The notes: generated by a model from the sequence alone, not told the origin. Shown: positions 52,939 through 63,178, counted from the first letter of the stretch. The stretch is 64,000 bases of DNA from Arthrobacter sp. D5-1 (GCF_017357425.1 NZ_CP014571.1:1736001-1800000); one strand, 5' to 3'. Made by a program: numbers and translations.

Positions 52939-54159
52939 TCAGACTTTCTGCCAGCGGCTTGAGTTGTCCGCGCTCGCCTCGACGGCGGCCAGAACCTTTT
53001 GCACCTGCAAAGCGTCAGCGAACGACGGCGACGGCTGCTCGCCTGCGCCGATGGCGGTCACGAGGTCCACCACCTGATGCGTGAAGCCGTGCTCGTACCC
53101 CAGTCCATGGCCGGTGGGCCACCAGTTGCCCACATAAGGGTGGGAAGGCTCGGTGACCATGATTTTTCGGAAGCCCGCGTCAGGTTCCAAGGCGGCATCG
53201 TAGAACTGGAGCGAGTTCATGTCCTCGAAATCGAAGGCCAGAGACCCCTTGGTGCCGTTCAGCTCCAGGCGCATGGCGTTCTTGCGGCCCAAGGCAAACC
53301 GGGTAGCCTCGAAGATGCCGATGGGGCCGGAGCTGCCGTTGAAGCGTGAGCTGGCGTCAGCGCCGTCGTCGTGGGTGGCCTCGAAGCGGGCGGTGAACAG
53401 CGCCGCGTCGTCCACCGTTACCGGTCCTCGAGGACCATCTGCGCCGCCGTGGCCACCAAGCCCCACAAAGTCTCCGCCCACCGGGCGTTCCTTGACGAAT
53501 GTCTCCAGCAAGGCCGAGACGCCGCTGATGTTCAGGCCGGTGATCCATTGCGCGGCGTCAATGCTGTGCGCCCCGATGTCGCCCAGTGATCCGGAGCCGG
53601 ATTTGGACTTGTCCATCCGCCAGGTCAGCGGCGCGTCTGCGTCGCTGAGCCAGTCCTGCAGATACTGTGCGCGGACGTGGCGGATGCTGCCCAGCCGGCC
53701 ATCGTCCACCATCCGCTTGGCCAGCGCCAGGGCAGGCGTGCGGCGGTAGCTGAAGCCGCACGTGGAGAGAACCCCACGTCCGACTGCCGCCTGGGCCACT
53801 GCCGTCATCTTCTCCGCTTCCTCCACTGAATTGGCCAACGGCTTCTCGCAGAGGACATGCTTTCCCGCTTCAAGAGCGGCGATGGCGATCTCCGCGTGGG
53901 TATTGCCAGGCGTGCAGATATCGATGAGGTCGATGTCTTCGCGCTCTATCAGGCGACGCCAGTCAGTTTCGGTTGAGTCCCAACCAAATTTGCTGGCTGC
54001 TGCCCGGACACCGGCTTCGTTGCGGCCGGCCACGGCAGCCAATTCAGGTCTCAGCGGCAAGTCGAAGAAGCGCGGCGCGGTCCGCCAGGCGTGGGAGTGG
54101 GCGGCTCCCATGAATGAGTAGCCCACCATGCCTACCCGCAAGGGCTGTGGCTGTGTCAT
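52939..54159 (-). CDS. Gfo/Idh/MocA-family oxidoreductase (2)
   Basis: The 406-residue dehydrogenase has GMVGYSFMGAAHSHAWRTAP, EDIDLIDICTPGNTHAEIAI and LCEKPLANSVEEAEKMTA (the conserved Glu-Lys-Pro). The C-terminal SGSGSLGDIGAHSIDAAQWI holds the catalytic His region. It is longer than the other copy and only distantly similar in sequence, so the two probably catalyse successive steps. It lies between the permease genes and thuA. Confidence 0.9.
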   Translation of the reverse strand: MTQPQPLRVGMVGYSFMGAAHSHAWRTAPRFFDLPLRPELAAVAGRNEAGVRAAASKFGWDSTETDWRRLIEREDIDLIDICTPGNTHAEIAIAALEAGKHVLCEKPLANSVEEAEKMTAVAQAAVGRGVLSTCGFSYRRTPALALAKRMVDDGRLGSIRHVRAQYLQDWLSDADAPLTWRMDKSKSGSGSLGDIGAHSIDAAQWITGLNISGVSALLETFVKERPVGGDFVGLGGHGGADGPRGPVTVDDAALFTARFEATHDDGADASSRFNGSSGPIGIFEATRFALGRKNAMRLELNGTKGSLAFDFEDMNSLQFYDAALEPDAGFRKIMVTEPSHPYVGNWWPTGHGLGYEHGFTHQVVDLVTAIGAGEQPSPSFADALQVQKVLAAVEASADNSSRWQKV

Positions 54160-54189
54160 GTGTGGTCCCTTTCTCCTGGCAGCAGCCAG

Positions 54190-55089
54190 TTATTTGCTGA
54201 AGCCGGCGGTCAGGCCACTGAGCAATTGGCGCCGTGCAACGACGTAAATCACCAGCAGTGGGAGCGTAGCCAGGACAACCGAGGCGAGCACCGCAGGAAT
54301 GTTGACGCTGAACTCACCTTGGAACGTCCAGAGCGATAACGGCAGAACGCGGGTGTCCGGGCTTTGGGTCAAGATCAGCGGGAACAGGAATCCGTTCCAT
54401 ACATGCAGTGCGTTGTAGATGCCAACCGTGATGACAGCGGGCTTGGTCATCGGCAATGCCAGGCGCCACATCATGGCCCAGTCGGAGCAGCCGTCCAGCC
54501 GCATCGACTCAAAAAGTTCGTTGGGCACGTCCCTCATGAAGTTGGAGAGAATCAGCACGGAAATGGGGATGGCAAAGGCAATCGAGGGCAGGATGAGTGC
54601 CAGCAAAGTGTCGTACATGTGGGCTTTGGTGATCATCCAGTAGATCGGGATGATCGTGGCATGCAGGGGAATGGCCAGGCCCAGGAGGAACACGTTGTTG
54701 GTCCAACTCAGGAACTTCCCCTTGCCGCGCACAATGGCGTACGCCGCCATGAAGGAGACAAAGAGGGCTGGAACCACGCTGCCCACCGTTACGATCAGGC
54801 TGTTGGTGAAGTACTTGGCGAACTCGTTCTCCACGACCAGCTTGTAGTTATCCAGCGTTGGTTCCGCCGGGGGCATCAGCGGATTGGAGGTGAAGAAGCC
54901 TGCTTGGTTCTTCAAGCTGGTGATCACTACGTAGTACACAGGCACAATAATGACCGCGAGCCAGAGCCAGCCCCCCAGTCCTCCGAGGAAGTTGGGCCGC
55001 GAGCGGCCCATTTTCTGCGGACGACGGCGGTCGGCCGCCGGTTCGGGCAGCGTTGCCGGTGCTGTGGGGAGTTGTGTGGTGGAAGCCAT
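54190..55089 (-). CDS. Sugar ABC transporter permease, MalG type
   Basis: The 299-residue protein has six membrane segments and the EAA loop that contacts the ATPase (LFESMRLDGCSDWAMMWRLA-LPMTKPA). The long first periplasmic loop (TSNPLMPPAEPTLDNYKLVV) is typical of CUT1 importers. Its start overlaps the stop of the other permease by 1 nt. Confidence 0.93.
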   Translation of the reverse strand: MASTTQLPTAPATLPEPAADRRRPQKMGRSRPNFLGGLGGWLWLAVIIVPVYYVVITSLKNQAGFFTSNPLMPPAEPTLDNYKLVVENEFAKYFTNSLIVTVGSVVPALFVSFMAAYAIVRGKGKFLSWTNNVFLLGLAIPLHATIIPIYWMITKAHMYDTLLALILPSIAFAIPISVLILSNFMRDVPNELFESMRLDGCSDWAMMWRLALPMTKPAVITVGIYNALHVWNGFLFPLILTQSPDTRVLPLSLWTFQGEFSVNIPAVLASVVLATLPLLVIYVVARRQLLSGLTAGFSK

Positions 55090-56015
55090 TACGCACCTTC
55101 CAATTGGCTGGCGTTGCGGTTCTTGCCGCCGAGTCGTTGAAGGAACAGTGCCAGGGCCAGTCCGATGACCACCAGGATCACTCCCAGCGCGCTCGCTGCG
55201 CCCATGTCGTTCGCTTTGAAGCCAGTGAGGTACATGTGCAGCGGCAACAGCCTGGTTGAATAGCCGGGGCCGCCCGCGGTCAGCACGAACACCAGGTCGA
55301 AGTACGCCAGGGATCCCACCACCATGAGGGTGGAGGAGGTGATGATGGTGTACTTCAGCTGGGGGAGCGTGATGTTGAGGAACTGCTGTACGCGGCCGGC
55401 GCCGTCGATCTGCGCGGCTTCATAGAGGGAGGCGGGGATCTGTCGGACGCCGCCTTGGTAGATCAGGGTGTGGAACGGAACGAACTGCCACGCGATGACG
55501 AAGACCACCACGAACAGGACCAGATCCGAGTTGCCCAGCCAGTCCTGCGCCAGGAACGGCAAACCCAAGCCGGGGCCGAGGCCGAAGTTCGGGTCCAGCA
55601 GGGCCTTGAAGGCAATGGCCACAGCGGCCGAGGAGAGCAACAGCGGAACGAAGTACAGGACGGCCAACGCGGCACGGTACTTCTGGTTTGCTGCGGTGAA
55701 GACGCCTAACAAGAGACTGATGGGTGCCTGGACAATGAAGGAGAAGAACATGATCTTGGCGGTGACGAGCAAGGCGTTGCCCGTCACGGGATCTGCCAGG
55801 ACGGTGTTCCAGCTGGACAGGCCGTCGAGCTTGATCTCGCCCAGGCCATCCCAGCGGGTGAAGCTCAGGAACAGGACTCCCAGGAGCGGGAGGATGGCGA
55901 ACAGCATGAAGAACGCGAGCGCCGGGGCGGCCAGCCACCCCGACGGACCCTTCTCGAGGGTCGGTCGGGACAGCTGTGCCCGGGCGGTCCGGCGGTGCGC
56001 AGTAGTGGACGACAC
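55089..56015 (-). CDS. Sugar ABC transporter permease, MalF/UgpA type
   Basis: The 308-residue protein has six membrane segments, an EAA loop (LYEAAQIDGAGRVQQFLNIT-LPQLK) and a CUT1-type first domain. Between the solute-binding protein and the MalG-type permease it forms the standard importer. No ATPase gene is present in the operon; actinobacteria often use one shared MsiK-type ATPase. Confidence 0.93.
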   Translation of the reverse strand: MSSTTAHRRTARAQLSRPTLEKGPSGWLAAPALAFFMLFAILPLLGVLFLSFTRWDGLGEIKLDGLSSWNTVLADPVTGNALLVTAKIMFFSFIVQAPISLLLGVFTAANQKYRAALAVLYFVPLLLSSAAVAIAFKALLDPNFGLGPGLGLPFLAQDWLGNSDLVLFVVVFVIAWQFVPFHTLIYQGGVRQIPASLYEAAQIDGAGRVQQFLNITLPQLKYTIITSSTLMVVGSLAYFDLVFVLTAGGPGYSTRLLPLHMYLTGFKANDMGAASALGVILVVIGLALALFLQRLGGKNRNASQLEGA

Positions 56016-56019
56016 CGGG

Positions 56020-57339
56020 CTACTTTCCGATCGTTGCGTTCATGGTGGAAGCGAACTGTTCCGGGGTGATCTTCTTCAGGAAGATCTGGTCCAGGTTGGC
56101 CAGCATGGCATCGCCTTGCGCGGGGCTGAGTGCCTGGTCCCAGGACAGGGTGAAGTCCGGTGCATCCTTGGCCATTCCATACACGTAGCTCAGGAAGTCC
56201 TTGTCAGGGGATGCCGCCAGCTTGTCTTCAATACCGGTGACCACGGGTACGGCTCCTGAGTCGATGAGGCTTTGGACGTTCTCATCGGTGAACATTCCGT
56301 CCTTGACGTACTCAAGGGCCGTTTTCTTCTGTTCTTCGGTGGCTTTGGAGGAGACTGACCAGAAGTTGGTGGGGTTGCCCACGACGTTGGCCGGGTCGCC
56401 CTTGCCGCCCTCTACGGTGGGGAAGGGGGCGTATCCGAGCTTGCCGCTGGTGACGAAGTCCGCTGCGTCCTTTTTCATGCCTTGGTAGATCCAGCTGCCC
56501 TGCAGGATCATGGCGGCCTTGCCGGTGTAGAGCAGGGCCTGGTCGGCGTTGCTGTCCGCGGCAATGGAGGAGAAGCCGTTGATGAAGCCGCCGGCGTCCA
56601 CCAGTTCCTGGATCTTGGTCAATGCCTCAATGACAGCTGGGTCGGACCAGGCATTCGGCGTGTTGGACGCGATCTTGGCGAAGACTTCGGGGCCGCCGAT
56701 GCGGTCTACCAGGTATTCGAGCCACATGAGGTCCGGCCATTTGGACTGCCCACCCAAGGAGAAGGGTGCCACGCCTGCGGCCTTGAACTTGGGGACCAGG
56801 GCCATGAGTTCGTCCCAGGTCTTGGGTGCCTCCGCGCCGATCTTGTCGAAGACTTCCTTGTTGTAGTACAGAACTACGGGCTGCACTTTGTTGTTGGGGA
56901 GGGCGTAGGTCTTGCCGTCGACCACGCCGCTTTCCAGGATGGAGGGAAGGTAGCGGTTCTGGACTTCCGGGTTTTCCTTGAGGAATCCCGTGAGGTCGTC
57001 CACCTGTCCGGCGTCAACGTAGGACTTCAGGACACCGCCTCCCCAGCCATAGACCAACGTGGGACCCTGTCCGGCGCCGACGGCCGTGCGCACCTTGGTC
57101 TTGTAGGCATCGTTGGCGAAGAAGTCGAGCTTGATGGAGGAATCGGGGTGTGTTTTGTTCCAGGAGTCCACGGAGGCTTGGAACACCGGCTGGTCACCGC
57201 CGGTGAGCCCCCACATGGTGGCCGAATCCGCGGAGACTCCGGTTCCGGCAGGGCCCGAGGAGCCGCAGGCTGCGAGCGAGATCGACAAGACGGCTGCCGA
57301 GACCGCCATTCCGGCGGTGCGCAACTTCAGATTATTCAT
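56020..57339 (-). CDS. Sugar ABC transporter substrate-binding lipoprotein
   Basis: The 439-residue protein starts with a lipoprotein signal peptide and lipobox SLAAC (Cys25). The mature part is a CUT1-type binding protein (MWGLTGGDQPVFQASVDSWN, TLVYGWGGGVLKSYVDAGQV, AAMILQGSWIYQGMKKDAAD). It is the first gene of the operon. The ligand is probably an oligosaccharide or sugar glycoside, judging only by family. Confidence 0.93.
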   Translation of the reverse strand: MNNLKLRTAGMAVSAAVLSISLAACGSSGPAGTGVSADSATMWGLTGGDQPVFQASVDSWNKTHPDSSIKLDFFANDAYKTKVRTAVGAGQGPTLVYGWGGGVLKSYVDAGQVDDLTGFLKENPEVQNRYLPSILESGVVDGKTYALPNNKVQPVVLYYNKEVFDKIGAEAPKTWDELMALVPKFKAAGVAPFSLGGQSKWPDLMWLEYLVDRIGGPEVFAKIASNTPNAWSDPAVIEALTKIQELVDAGGFINGFSSIAADSNADQALLYTGKAAMILQGSWIYQGMKKDAADFVTSGKLGYAPFPTVEGGKGDPANVVGNPTNFWSVSSKATEEQKKTALEYVKDGMFTDENVQSLIDSGAVPVVTGIEDKLAASPDKDFLSYVYGMAKDAPDFTLSWDQALSPAQGDAMLANLDQIFLKKITPEQFASTMNATIGK

Positions 57340-57446
57340 GTGCTGTTTCCATTCGTCCTACGGGCTCGACGCTGATGGCCCGGCTGCTCGTACAAAGCCG
57401 CACTCTGCGGGGGAGGGATCACCTGTGATCACCAGTACCCTGAAAG

Positions 57447-57614
57447 CTTTTTCGAAATGTTTCGAAGGTCCTTTCGGAAGTGCCCACCTAACTTAGCCGT
57501 GAGCCACGTCACCGTCAAGGGTCAATTTCCAAGAGATATTGGAGGCACGCGAGCCATATTGACGGGCGGGCCGACGACGATGCACACTGTCTGCAACCGA
57601 AACTTTTCGAAAGC
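57447..57614. promoter_or_regulatory. Candidate LacI operators between the importer and its regulator
   Basis: GCTTTTTCGAAATGTTTCGAAGG (57446-57468) and the palindrome CTTTTCGAAAG (57603-57613) share the TTTTCGAAA core; CTTTCGGAAG at 57471 is a weaker copy. The second lies just before GTG 57622, near a TTGACG (57559) promoter start, so it fits autoregulation. The first is about 110 bp upstream of the binding-protein gene. Confidence 0.45.
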
Positions 57615-57621
57615 GAAAACT

Positions 57622-58689
57622 GTGAGCCCCGACGATCGACCCTCCAAGCTGACCCTCTCTGCCGTCGCGCAGGAGGTGGGAGTCTCTGTGCCTACTGTCT
57701 CCAAGGTGGTCAACGGTCGCGGGGATGTGGCCCAGGCAACCCGGGCCCGCGTGCTGGCGGCACTGCAGCGCACAGGCTATAAATCTCCCCTCCAGCGCAA
57801 AAGCAATCCGGTGCAGCGGACTGTCGAAGCGGTTTTTGATTCCCTCAATTCGGCCTACAACATGGAAGTCCTCAAGGGGATCATGGAGCAGGCAAACGTC
57901 TCCGACATGGAAGTGATCCTGTCCGTGACCGGTCTCCAGGCGGCGCCTCCGCTGGGGCCGGAAGAACGGGCCCAACGCATGGTCGATGAAGGCCGCAGCG
58001 GGATGATCGTGGTGACCTCAGCCTTTGGCGCAGCCCACTTGGAGGCCTTCCAAAGGCGTCAAATTCCCATTGTGGTGATCGACCCCCTCAACCCGCCGCC
58101 GGCCGACCTGTTCAGTGTGGGCGCCAGCAACTGGGCCGGTGGCAAAGCCGCCGCGACACACCTCCTGGAGCTGGGGCACCGGCGGATCGCGTACATCGGC
58201 GGCCCAGCCACCGCCGAATGCAGCCAGGCCAGGCTGCACGGTTACATGGCCGCGCTCATGGCCGCAGGCATAACGGTGGAACACGAATACGTATCGGCAG
58301 GCCCGTTCCGCCCCGAGACCGGGGCCGCAGCCTTCAAGTCCCTGTTGGCGCTGGAGGATCCGCCCACGGCAGTCTTCGCCGGCAGCGACAGCATCGCCAT
58401 GGGGGTGCTGGCCGAGGCACGTAGGCAGGACGTGCGGATTCCCGAGGAAATCAGCCTGGTGGGGTTCGACGGTACCTACCAAGCTGAAGAATCCACGCCG
58501 CCCCTCACTTCCGTGAGCCAGCCGCTTCAGGAGATCGGGCGATCGGCGTTGAACTTCATCCTGCGCCAGATGCAGGGCGAAGACATCGACTCCCGGCGCG
58601 TGGAACTCGCAACCCACCTGGTGGTCCGGGAATCAACGGCACCCCCCGTGGACCTGGCCTCACGAAAGAAAGCGGCGTCGCGGGTTTAG
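57622..58689 (+). CDS. LacI-family transcriptional regulator
   Basis: The 355-residue repressor has an N-terminal LacI HTH (LTLSAVAQEVGVSVPTVSKV, VNGRGDVAQATRARVLAALQ) and a periplasmic-binding-protein-like ligand domain (VFAGSDSIAMGVLAEARRQD, LVGFDGTYQAEESTPPLTSV). GTG 57622 gives the standard start; the open frame upstream is control DNA. It is divergent from the sugar importer and likely represses it. Its 3' end overlaps the convergent lipase maturation factor gene by 30 bp. Confidence 0.9.
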   Translation: MSPDDRPSKLTLSAVAQEVGVSVPTVSKVVNGRGDVAQATRARVLAALQRTGYKSPLQRKSNPVQRTVEAVFDSLNSAYNMEVLKGIMEQANVSDMEVILSVTGLQAAPPLGPEERAQRMVDEGRSGMIVVTSAFGAAHLEAFQRRQIPIVVIDPLNPPPADLFSVGASNWAGGKAAATHLLELGHRRIAYIGGPATAECSQARLHGYMAALMAAGITVEHEYVSAGPFRPETGAAAFKSLLALEDPPTAVFAGSDSIAMGVLAEARRQDVRIPEEISLVGFDGTYQAEESTPPLTSVSQPLQEIGRSALNFILRQMQGEDIDSRRVELATHLVVRESTAPPVDLASRKKAASRV

Positions 58690-60120
58690 CCCCACCGGTC
58701 CAATGGCGTCATACAGCCAGACCCGTACCCAGCGTTCGCCGGTCTCACGGAACTCCGCACGGCTGGCGAACCGGTACAGATAGCTGCGTGCGCGCACCCA
58801 ACGGGGGCGTTCGCCGTCGAACGGGTCATGGCGAAGCAGCCCCAACGTGGGCTTGTCTGCCTCCAACAGCTTGTCCAGGAAGGCGTAGAACCAGTCTTCG
58901 TGGACAGTCCGCAGCGGCAGGAACCACATCAGCCAATCCAGGCGTAGATGGTACGGCGCCCACTGCCGCGGGAGCCGCCGCACCTCGCCGGGCTTGCCCT
59001 TGAAGCCGTACTCACGCCAGTGCTCATCGGCGGCGTCCGGCTCCTCGGCCAGTGTGCCTTCAACCACGATCTCGATCCGCTGCTTGGTGACGGTCCCGAA
59101 CGCCCCATAGGCGTTGACCAGACGCCAACGGTTGAAGCTGGCATTCATCAGCTGCCGGCTGGAGAAGAGGTTCAGGAGCGGCTGGTAGCTCAACGCCAGC
59201 AACACCACAGTCACGAGCACGACGACGGCGAGCCACCACACCGGGGTATCGGCGCCAGGGTGCCAGTCCAGCGGGATGAACGGAAAGACCGCGTGGGCGA
59301 GGGGGTCGCTGACGGCCGCGAAGGCAAGGATGATCGCCGCCCAGTTCAACCAGGCAAAATTCCCGGTGCCTACCAGCCATAGCTGGGTCGCGATGATGAT
59401 GCCTGCCGCAATGCCGGCCAGGGGCTGTGGCGCGAAGAGGAAAAACGGCACCACCAGCTGTGCGAAATGGTTGCCCGCCACTTCCACTTTATGCAGCGGA
59501 CGCGGCAGGAGATGGGCTTGCCTGCTGAGCGGGCCCGGCATGGGCTGTGTCTCATGGTGGTAGAACATGGCCGTCATGTCGCGCCACTCGCGGCCGCCCC
59601 GGATCTTGATCATGCCCGCCCCGAACTCAAGCCGGAAAACCAGCCACACAATGAGGATCAGGATGGTGGTGGGCGGGGGAGTCTGGTCCGAGCCGAGGAA
59701 GGCCACGGTAAACCCGGCCTCGAGAAGCAGGATCTCCCAGCCGAAGCCGTAGAACGTCTGGCCGACATTGACGATCGACATGTAGAGGAACCACAGGATC
59801 AGAAATGCCAGCATGGGCAGCCATGGAGGGCCCGTTTGGGGGAGACCGATCACGAGCAAGGCAGCGACGCCGATCCCCGTCCAGCACACCCACCCCAGGA
59901 GCGCATCGGAGTAATACCAGCGGAAGAGGGTGGGCCTGGCCAGTCTGCGGGCCATGTCCAGGAACGCCGGTACCGGCAGCAGCCCGCGCTCGCCGAGGAG
60001 TGCAGGGAACTGGTTCATGGTGGAAAGAAAGGCAACCAGATACAGCGCAGCCGTGCCGCGCTGCAACACTTGCCGGGCGAACTCATAGTCCCGCGCATCA
60101 AACCAGGACAGCCACTCCAC
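58660..60120 (-). CDS. Lipase maturation factor (LMF) family protein
   Basis: The 486-residue membrane protein has eight or more hydrophobic segments in the first 320 residues and a C-terminal domain with [40 protein letters not shown] and [20 protein letters not shown]. These motifs match the LMF1/LMF2 family, which in vertebrates assists lipase folding in the ER. The bacterial role is not established. It is divergent from dxr (105 bp apart). Confidence 0.9.
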   Translation of the reverse strand: MEWLSWFDARDYEFARQVLQRGTAALYLVAFLSTMNQFPALLGERGLLPVPAFLDMARRLARPTLFRWYYSDALLGWVCWTGIGVAALLVIGLPQTGPPWLPMLAFLILWFLYMSIVNVGQTFYGFGWEILLLEAGFTVAFLGSDQTPPPTTILILIVWLVFRLEFGAGMIKIRGGREWRDMTAMFYHHETQPMPGPLSRQAHLLPRPLHKVEVAGNHFAQLVVPFFLFAPQPLAGIAAGIIIATQLWLVGTGNFAWLNWAAIILAFAAVSDPLAHAVFPFIPLDWHPGADTPVWWLAVVVLVTVVLLALSYQPLLNLFSSRQLMNASFNRWRLVNAYGAFGTVTKQRIEIVVEGTLAEEPDAADEHWREYGFKGKPGEVRRLPRQWAPYHLRLDWLMWFLPLRTVHEDWFYAFLDKLLEADKPTLGLLRHDPFDGERPRWVRARSYLYRFASRAEFRETGERWVRVWLYDAIGPVGLNPRRRFLS

Positions 60121-60225
60121 CTTTCCACCGTACGCGCGGGCTGTGGATGGTCAAGCGATGCAGGTTTTCCCAGTATCGTCCCTGCTCCGTTCGCCGCTCG
60201 CGTTACTGGCTGGGATACTTGGAGA

Positions 60226-61410
60226 ATGCAGCCGCGCAAGATCGTCATCCTCGGGTCCACCGGTTCCATCGGCACACAAGCGATTGACGTCGTCGATGCT
60301 GCCCCGCACCGTTTTGAGGTGGTGGCGCTCAGCGCAGGTGGAGGGAACCTGGAACTCATCGCCCGGCAGGCGGTCCACACCCAAGCGCAGGCTGTGGGCA
60401 TAGCCCAGGGAGATCCCGCGGTTTTGCGGCAACTGATTGACGCGGCGGCCTCGGCTGCGGGGGTGCCCCATTGTGCGCCGGAGATCTTCGTCGGCCCGGA
60501 TGCCTCCACCCGGATCGCAGCCATCGAGTGTGACGTCGTCCTCAATGGCATCACCGGTTCCATTGGCTTGGCACCTACCTTGGCCGCGCTCAGCACCGGC
60601 GCAACGCTGGCACTGGCCAATAAGGAATCACTGATCGTGGGTGGTGCCCTGGTCAAGGCCGCGGCCCGGCCGGGGCAGATAGTGCCCGTTGACTCTGAGC
60701 ACTCCGCCATTGCCCAGTGTTTGCGGTCCGGGACCGAGCAGGAAGTGGAGAAGTTGATCCTGACCGCATCCGGCGGTCCCTTCCGCGGGCGCACACGCGA
60801 TCAGCTTCACGGGGTTACGCCGCAGGAAGCGCTGGCCCACCCCACCTGGGACATGGGCCTGATGGTCACCACCAACTCCGCCAGCCTGGTCAACAAGGGC
60901 CTGGAAGTCATTGAGGCACACTTGTTGTTCGATGTTCCCCTGGACAGGATCGAGGTGGTGGTCCACCCTCAGTCGGTGGTTCACTCCATGGTCCAGTTTG
61001 TGGACGGGTCCATCATTGCCCAGGCGTCACCCCCGGACATGCGCCTGCCTATCGCGCTGGGGCTGGGATGGCCGGACCGCGTCCCGCGTGCTGCCAAGCC
61101 CTGCGACTGGACCAAGGCCACCAGTTGGACGTTCGAGCCCTTGGACACCGTGGCATTCCCCGCCGTGGACCTGGCCAAAGACGCCGCCAAACAAGGCAGC
61201 ACCTTCCCGGCGGTGTTCAACGCCGCCAATGAGGAAGCCGTCCAGGCCTTCCACGCCGGGCGCATCCGCTTCACGGACATCGTGGATACCGTGGAGTCCG
61301 TCCTCAGTGAACATTCAGGCTCCTCCGAGCTAACGGTGGAGTCCGTGCTGGATGCTGAGAAGTGGGCACGCGCCCGCACCCTTGATCGTTTAGCCAGCAG
61401 CGCCCTGTAG
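60226..61410 (+). CDS. dxr: 1-deoxy-D-xylulose 5-phosphate reductoisomerase
   Basis: The second enzyme of the MEP isoprenoid pathway; it converts DXP to MEP with NADPH. The 394-residue protein has the NADPH motif [52 protein letters not shown] (metal ligands), SGGPFRGR and HPTWDMG. ATG 60226 is used although GGAG is only one base upstream; no other start fits the family N-terminus, and the open frame further upstream is antisense to the LMF gene. Confidence 0.95.
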   Translation: MQPRKIVILGSTGSIGTQAIDVVDAAPHRFEVVALSAGGGNLELIARQAVHTQAQAVGIAQGDPAVLRQLIDAAASAAGVPHCAPEIFVGPDASTRIAAIECDVVLNGITGSIGLAPTLAALSTGATLALANKESLIVGGALVKAAARPGQIVPVDSEHSAIAQCLRSGTEQEVEKLILTASGGPFRGRTRDQLHGVTPQEALAHPTWDMGLMVTTNSASLVNKGLEVIEAHLLFDVPLDRIEVVVHPQSVVHSMVQFVDGSIIAQASPPDMRLPIALGLGWPDRVPRAAKPCDWTKATSWTFEPLDTVAFPAVDLAKDAAKQGSTFPAVFNAANEEAVQAFHAGRIRFTDIVDTVESVLSEHSGSSELTVESVLDAEKWARARTLDRLASSAL

Positions 61411-61442
61411 CTCAGAACCCTTATGGAAGCAGTCCCACCGGC

Positions 61443-62774
61443 ATGAGTCCCGTCCTTCTCTTCATTCTCGGAGTCGTCTTCGTCGCCATCGGCGTCGCCG
61501 TTTCCATCGCGCTTCACGAGGTAGGCCACCTGGTGCCGGCGAAGCTCTTCAAAGTCCGCGTCACCAAGTACATGATCGGCTTTGGCCCCACCCTCTGGTC
61601 CAGGAAGAAGGGCGAGACGGAGTACGGATTCAAAGCCCTTCCACTGGGCGGATACGTCTCCATGATCGGCATGTACCCACCCAATAAGGTGGACGGCGCT
61701 GTCCGCCCTTCCAGCACCGGGATGTTTCAAACGCTGGCCACAGAAGCGCGCTCCATGGCGCACGAAGAAGTAGGGCCGGGGGACGAAAACCGCGTCTTCT
61801 ACAAATTGCCCGTGTGGAAAAAGATCATTGTCATGCTCGGTGGCCCTGCCATGAACATGATCATCGGGTTGATCCTGTTGGCCGTCCTGGTCATGGGCTT
61901 CGGCACGGCGCAGGCGACCACCACCATCGCAGACGTTTCCAAATGCCAGGTCGCCGCGGGCGAAACCGTGGATCCGGATTCAGCGGACTGCAAGCCCACA
62001 CCGGCAGCAGCTGCGGGGCTCCAGCCGAACGACACCATCACGTCCTTTGACGGAAAGACCGTCACGAGTTGGGACGAACTGACCGGCTGGATCCGTGCCT
62101 CGGCAGGCAAGGATGTGGCCATCACCGTGCAGCGCAACGGTTCTCCTGTGGAGACCACCGTGACCCCTGTGCTCTCGTCCCGTCCCGTGGTGGGCTCCGA
62201 TGGGCGCCAGGCGCAGGACGCCAACGGTGTTCTGCAGTACCAGGAGGTCGGCTTCCTCGGGATCGGCGCCCAAAGCGCCTTGGTTCCCCAACCGGCGTCG
62301 GCCGTTCTCCCCATGGCGGGGGAGAACATCAAACAAATTTCCGGTGTGATCTTCAACCTGCCGGCCAGGGTAGCCGGGGTGGCGAAAGCAGCCTTCAGCG
62401 AGGAACCCCGGGATCCGAACGGTCCCATCAGCGTAGTGGGCGTTGGCCGCGTGGCCGGCGAAGTCGCGGCCATGGAACAGGTTCCCATGCAGGCCCGCAT
62501 CGGAACCCTGGTGGGGCTGCTTGCAGGGCTGAACTTCGCGTTGGCCATCTTCAACCTCATCCCCTTGCTTCCCCTCGATGGCGGCCATGTGGCAGGGGCT
62601 TTGTACGAGGGCGCACGGCGTCAAGTGGCCAGGTTGAGGGGCAAACCGGATCCGGGTTCGTTCGACATTGCGAAACTGTTGCCGCTGACCTATGTGGTGG
62701 CTGCGCTGCTGATGGCCATGGGCGCCCTGCTGATCTATGCGGACATCGTGAAGCCCGTCAACATCTTCGGCTGA
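61443..62774 (+). CDS. Site-2 intramembrane metalloprotease (RseP/Rip1-like)
   Basis: An M50-family protease of 443 residues that cuts membrane-bound regulators such as anti-sigma factors. The first segment holds the zinc motif HEVGH (His25, Glu26, His29). A PDZ domain (about 165-260) includes AAGLQPNDTITSFDGKTVTS. The third segment has FNLIPLLPLDGGHVAGALYE with the metal-binding Asp. The position between dxr and ispG is conserved in actinobacteria (Rv2869c in M. tuberculosis). Confidence 0.93.
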   Translation: MSPVLLFILGVVFVAIGVAVSIALHEVGHLVPAKLFKVRVTKYMIGFGPTLWSRKKGETEYGFKALPLGGYVSMIGMYPPNKVDGAVRPSSTGMFQTLATEARSMAHEEVGPGDENRVFYKLPVWKKIIVMLGGPAMNMIIGLILLAVLVMGFGTAQATTTIADVSKCQVAAGETVDPDSADCKPTPAAAAGLQPNDTITSFDGKTVTSWDELTGWIRASAGKDVAITVQRNGSPVETTVTPVLSSRPVVGSDGRQAQDANGVLQYQEVGFLGIGAQSALVPQPASAVLPMAGENIKQISGVIFNLPARVAGVAKAAFSEEPRDPNGPISVVGVGRVAGEVAAMEQVPMQARIGTLVGLLAGLNFALAIFNLIPLLPLDGGHVAGALYEGARRQVARLRGKPDPGSFDIAKLLPLTYVVAALLMAMGALLIYADIVKPVNIFG

Positions 62775-62837
62775 GCCATGAACATTTTCGGCAGAACATG
62801 AATATTTCCGGCGGAGCAGGCGGGATAGGCTAGCACC

Positions 62838-63131
62838 ATGACTGTTTTCGCTGTTGAGTACGTATACGTCGCCGACTCCGGTGCCCTCCGCGACGAAGCC
62901 CGCCCCGCACACCGTGCCTGGCTGGGCGAACTGGCCGAGGAAGGCAAGCTCCTTGCCAGCGGCCCGTACGGTGACGGCGCCGGTGCCCTCCTGATCTTCA
63001 AGTCCGCAGATGAAACCGGGCTCAACGACCTCCTCAAGCAGGATCCCTTTGCCGAAGCAGGCGTGATTGCCGGCATCCGCACCACCGAATGGGCCCCCAT
63101 CATCGGGGTCCTGGCGGCCCACGCGTCCTAG
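62838..63131 (+). CDS. YciI-family protein
   Basis: A 97-residue protein of the YciI/muconolactone-like ferredoxin fold. It has [20 protein letters not shown] followed by [19 protein letters not shown], with the family's conserved His in the first helix and Asp in GD. Many YciI proteins are dehalogenase- or hydrolase-like, but physiological roles are mostly unknown. It lies between the protease and ispG, 48 nt upstream of the latter. Confidence 0.85.
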   Translation: MTVFAVEYVYVADSGALRDEARPAHRAWLGELAEEGKLLASGPYGDGAGALLIFKSADETGLNDLLKQDPFAEAGVIAGIRTTEWAPIIGVLAAHAS

Positions 63132-63178
63132 CCGGGCGTTCTCCACCACAACGATCCACCCCAATCCAAGGAGTCCAC

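Noticed and set aside
59467..60225. A 253-codon in-frame extension upstream of dxr
   Set aside because: It is antisense to the lipase maturation factor gene and does not resemble reductoisomerase; the family N-terminus begins at 60226.
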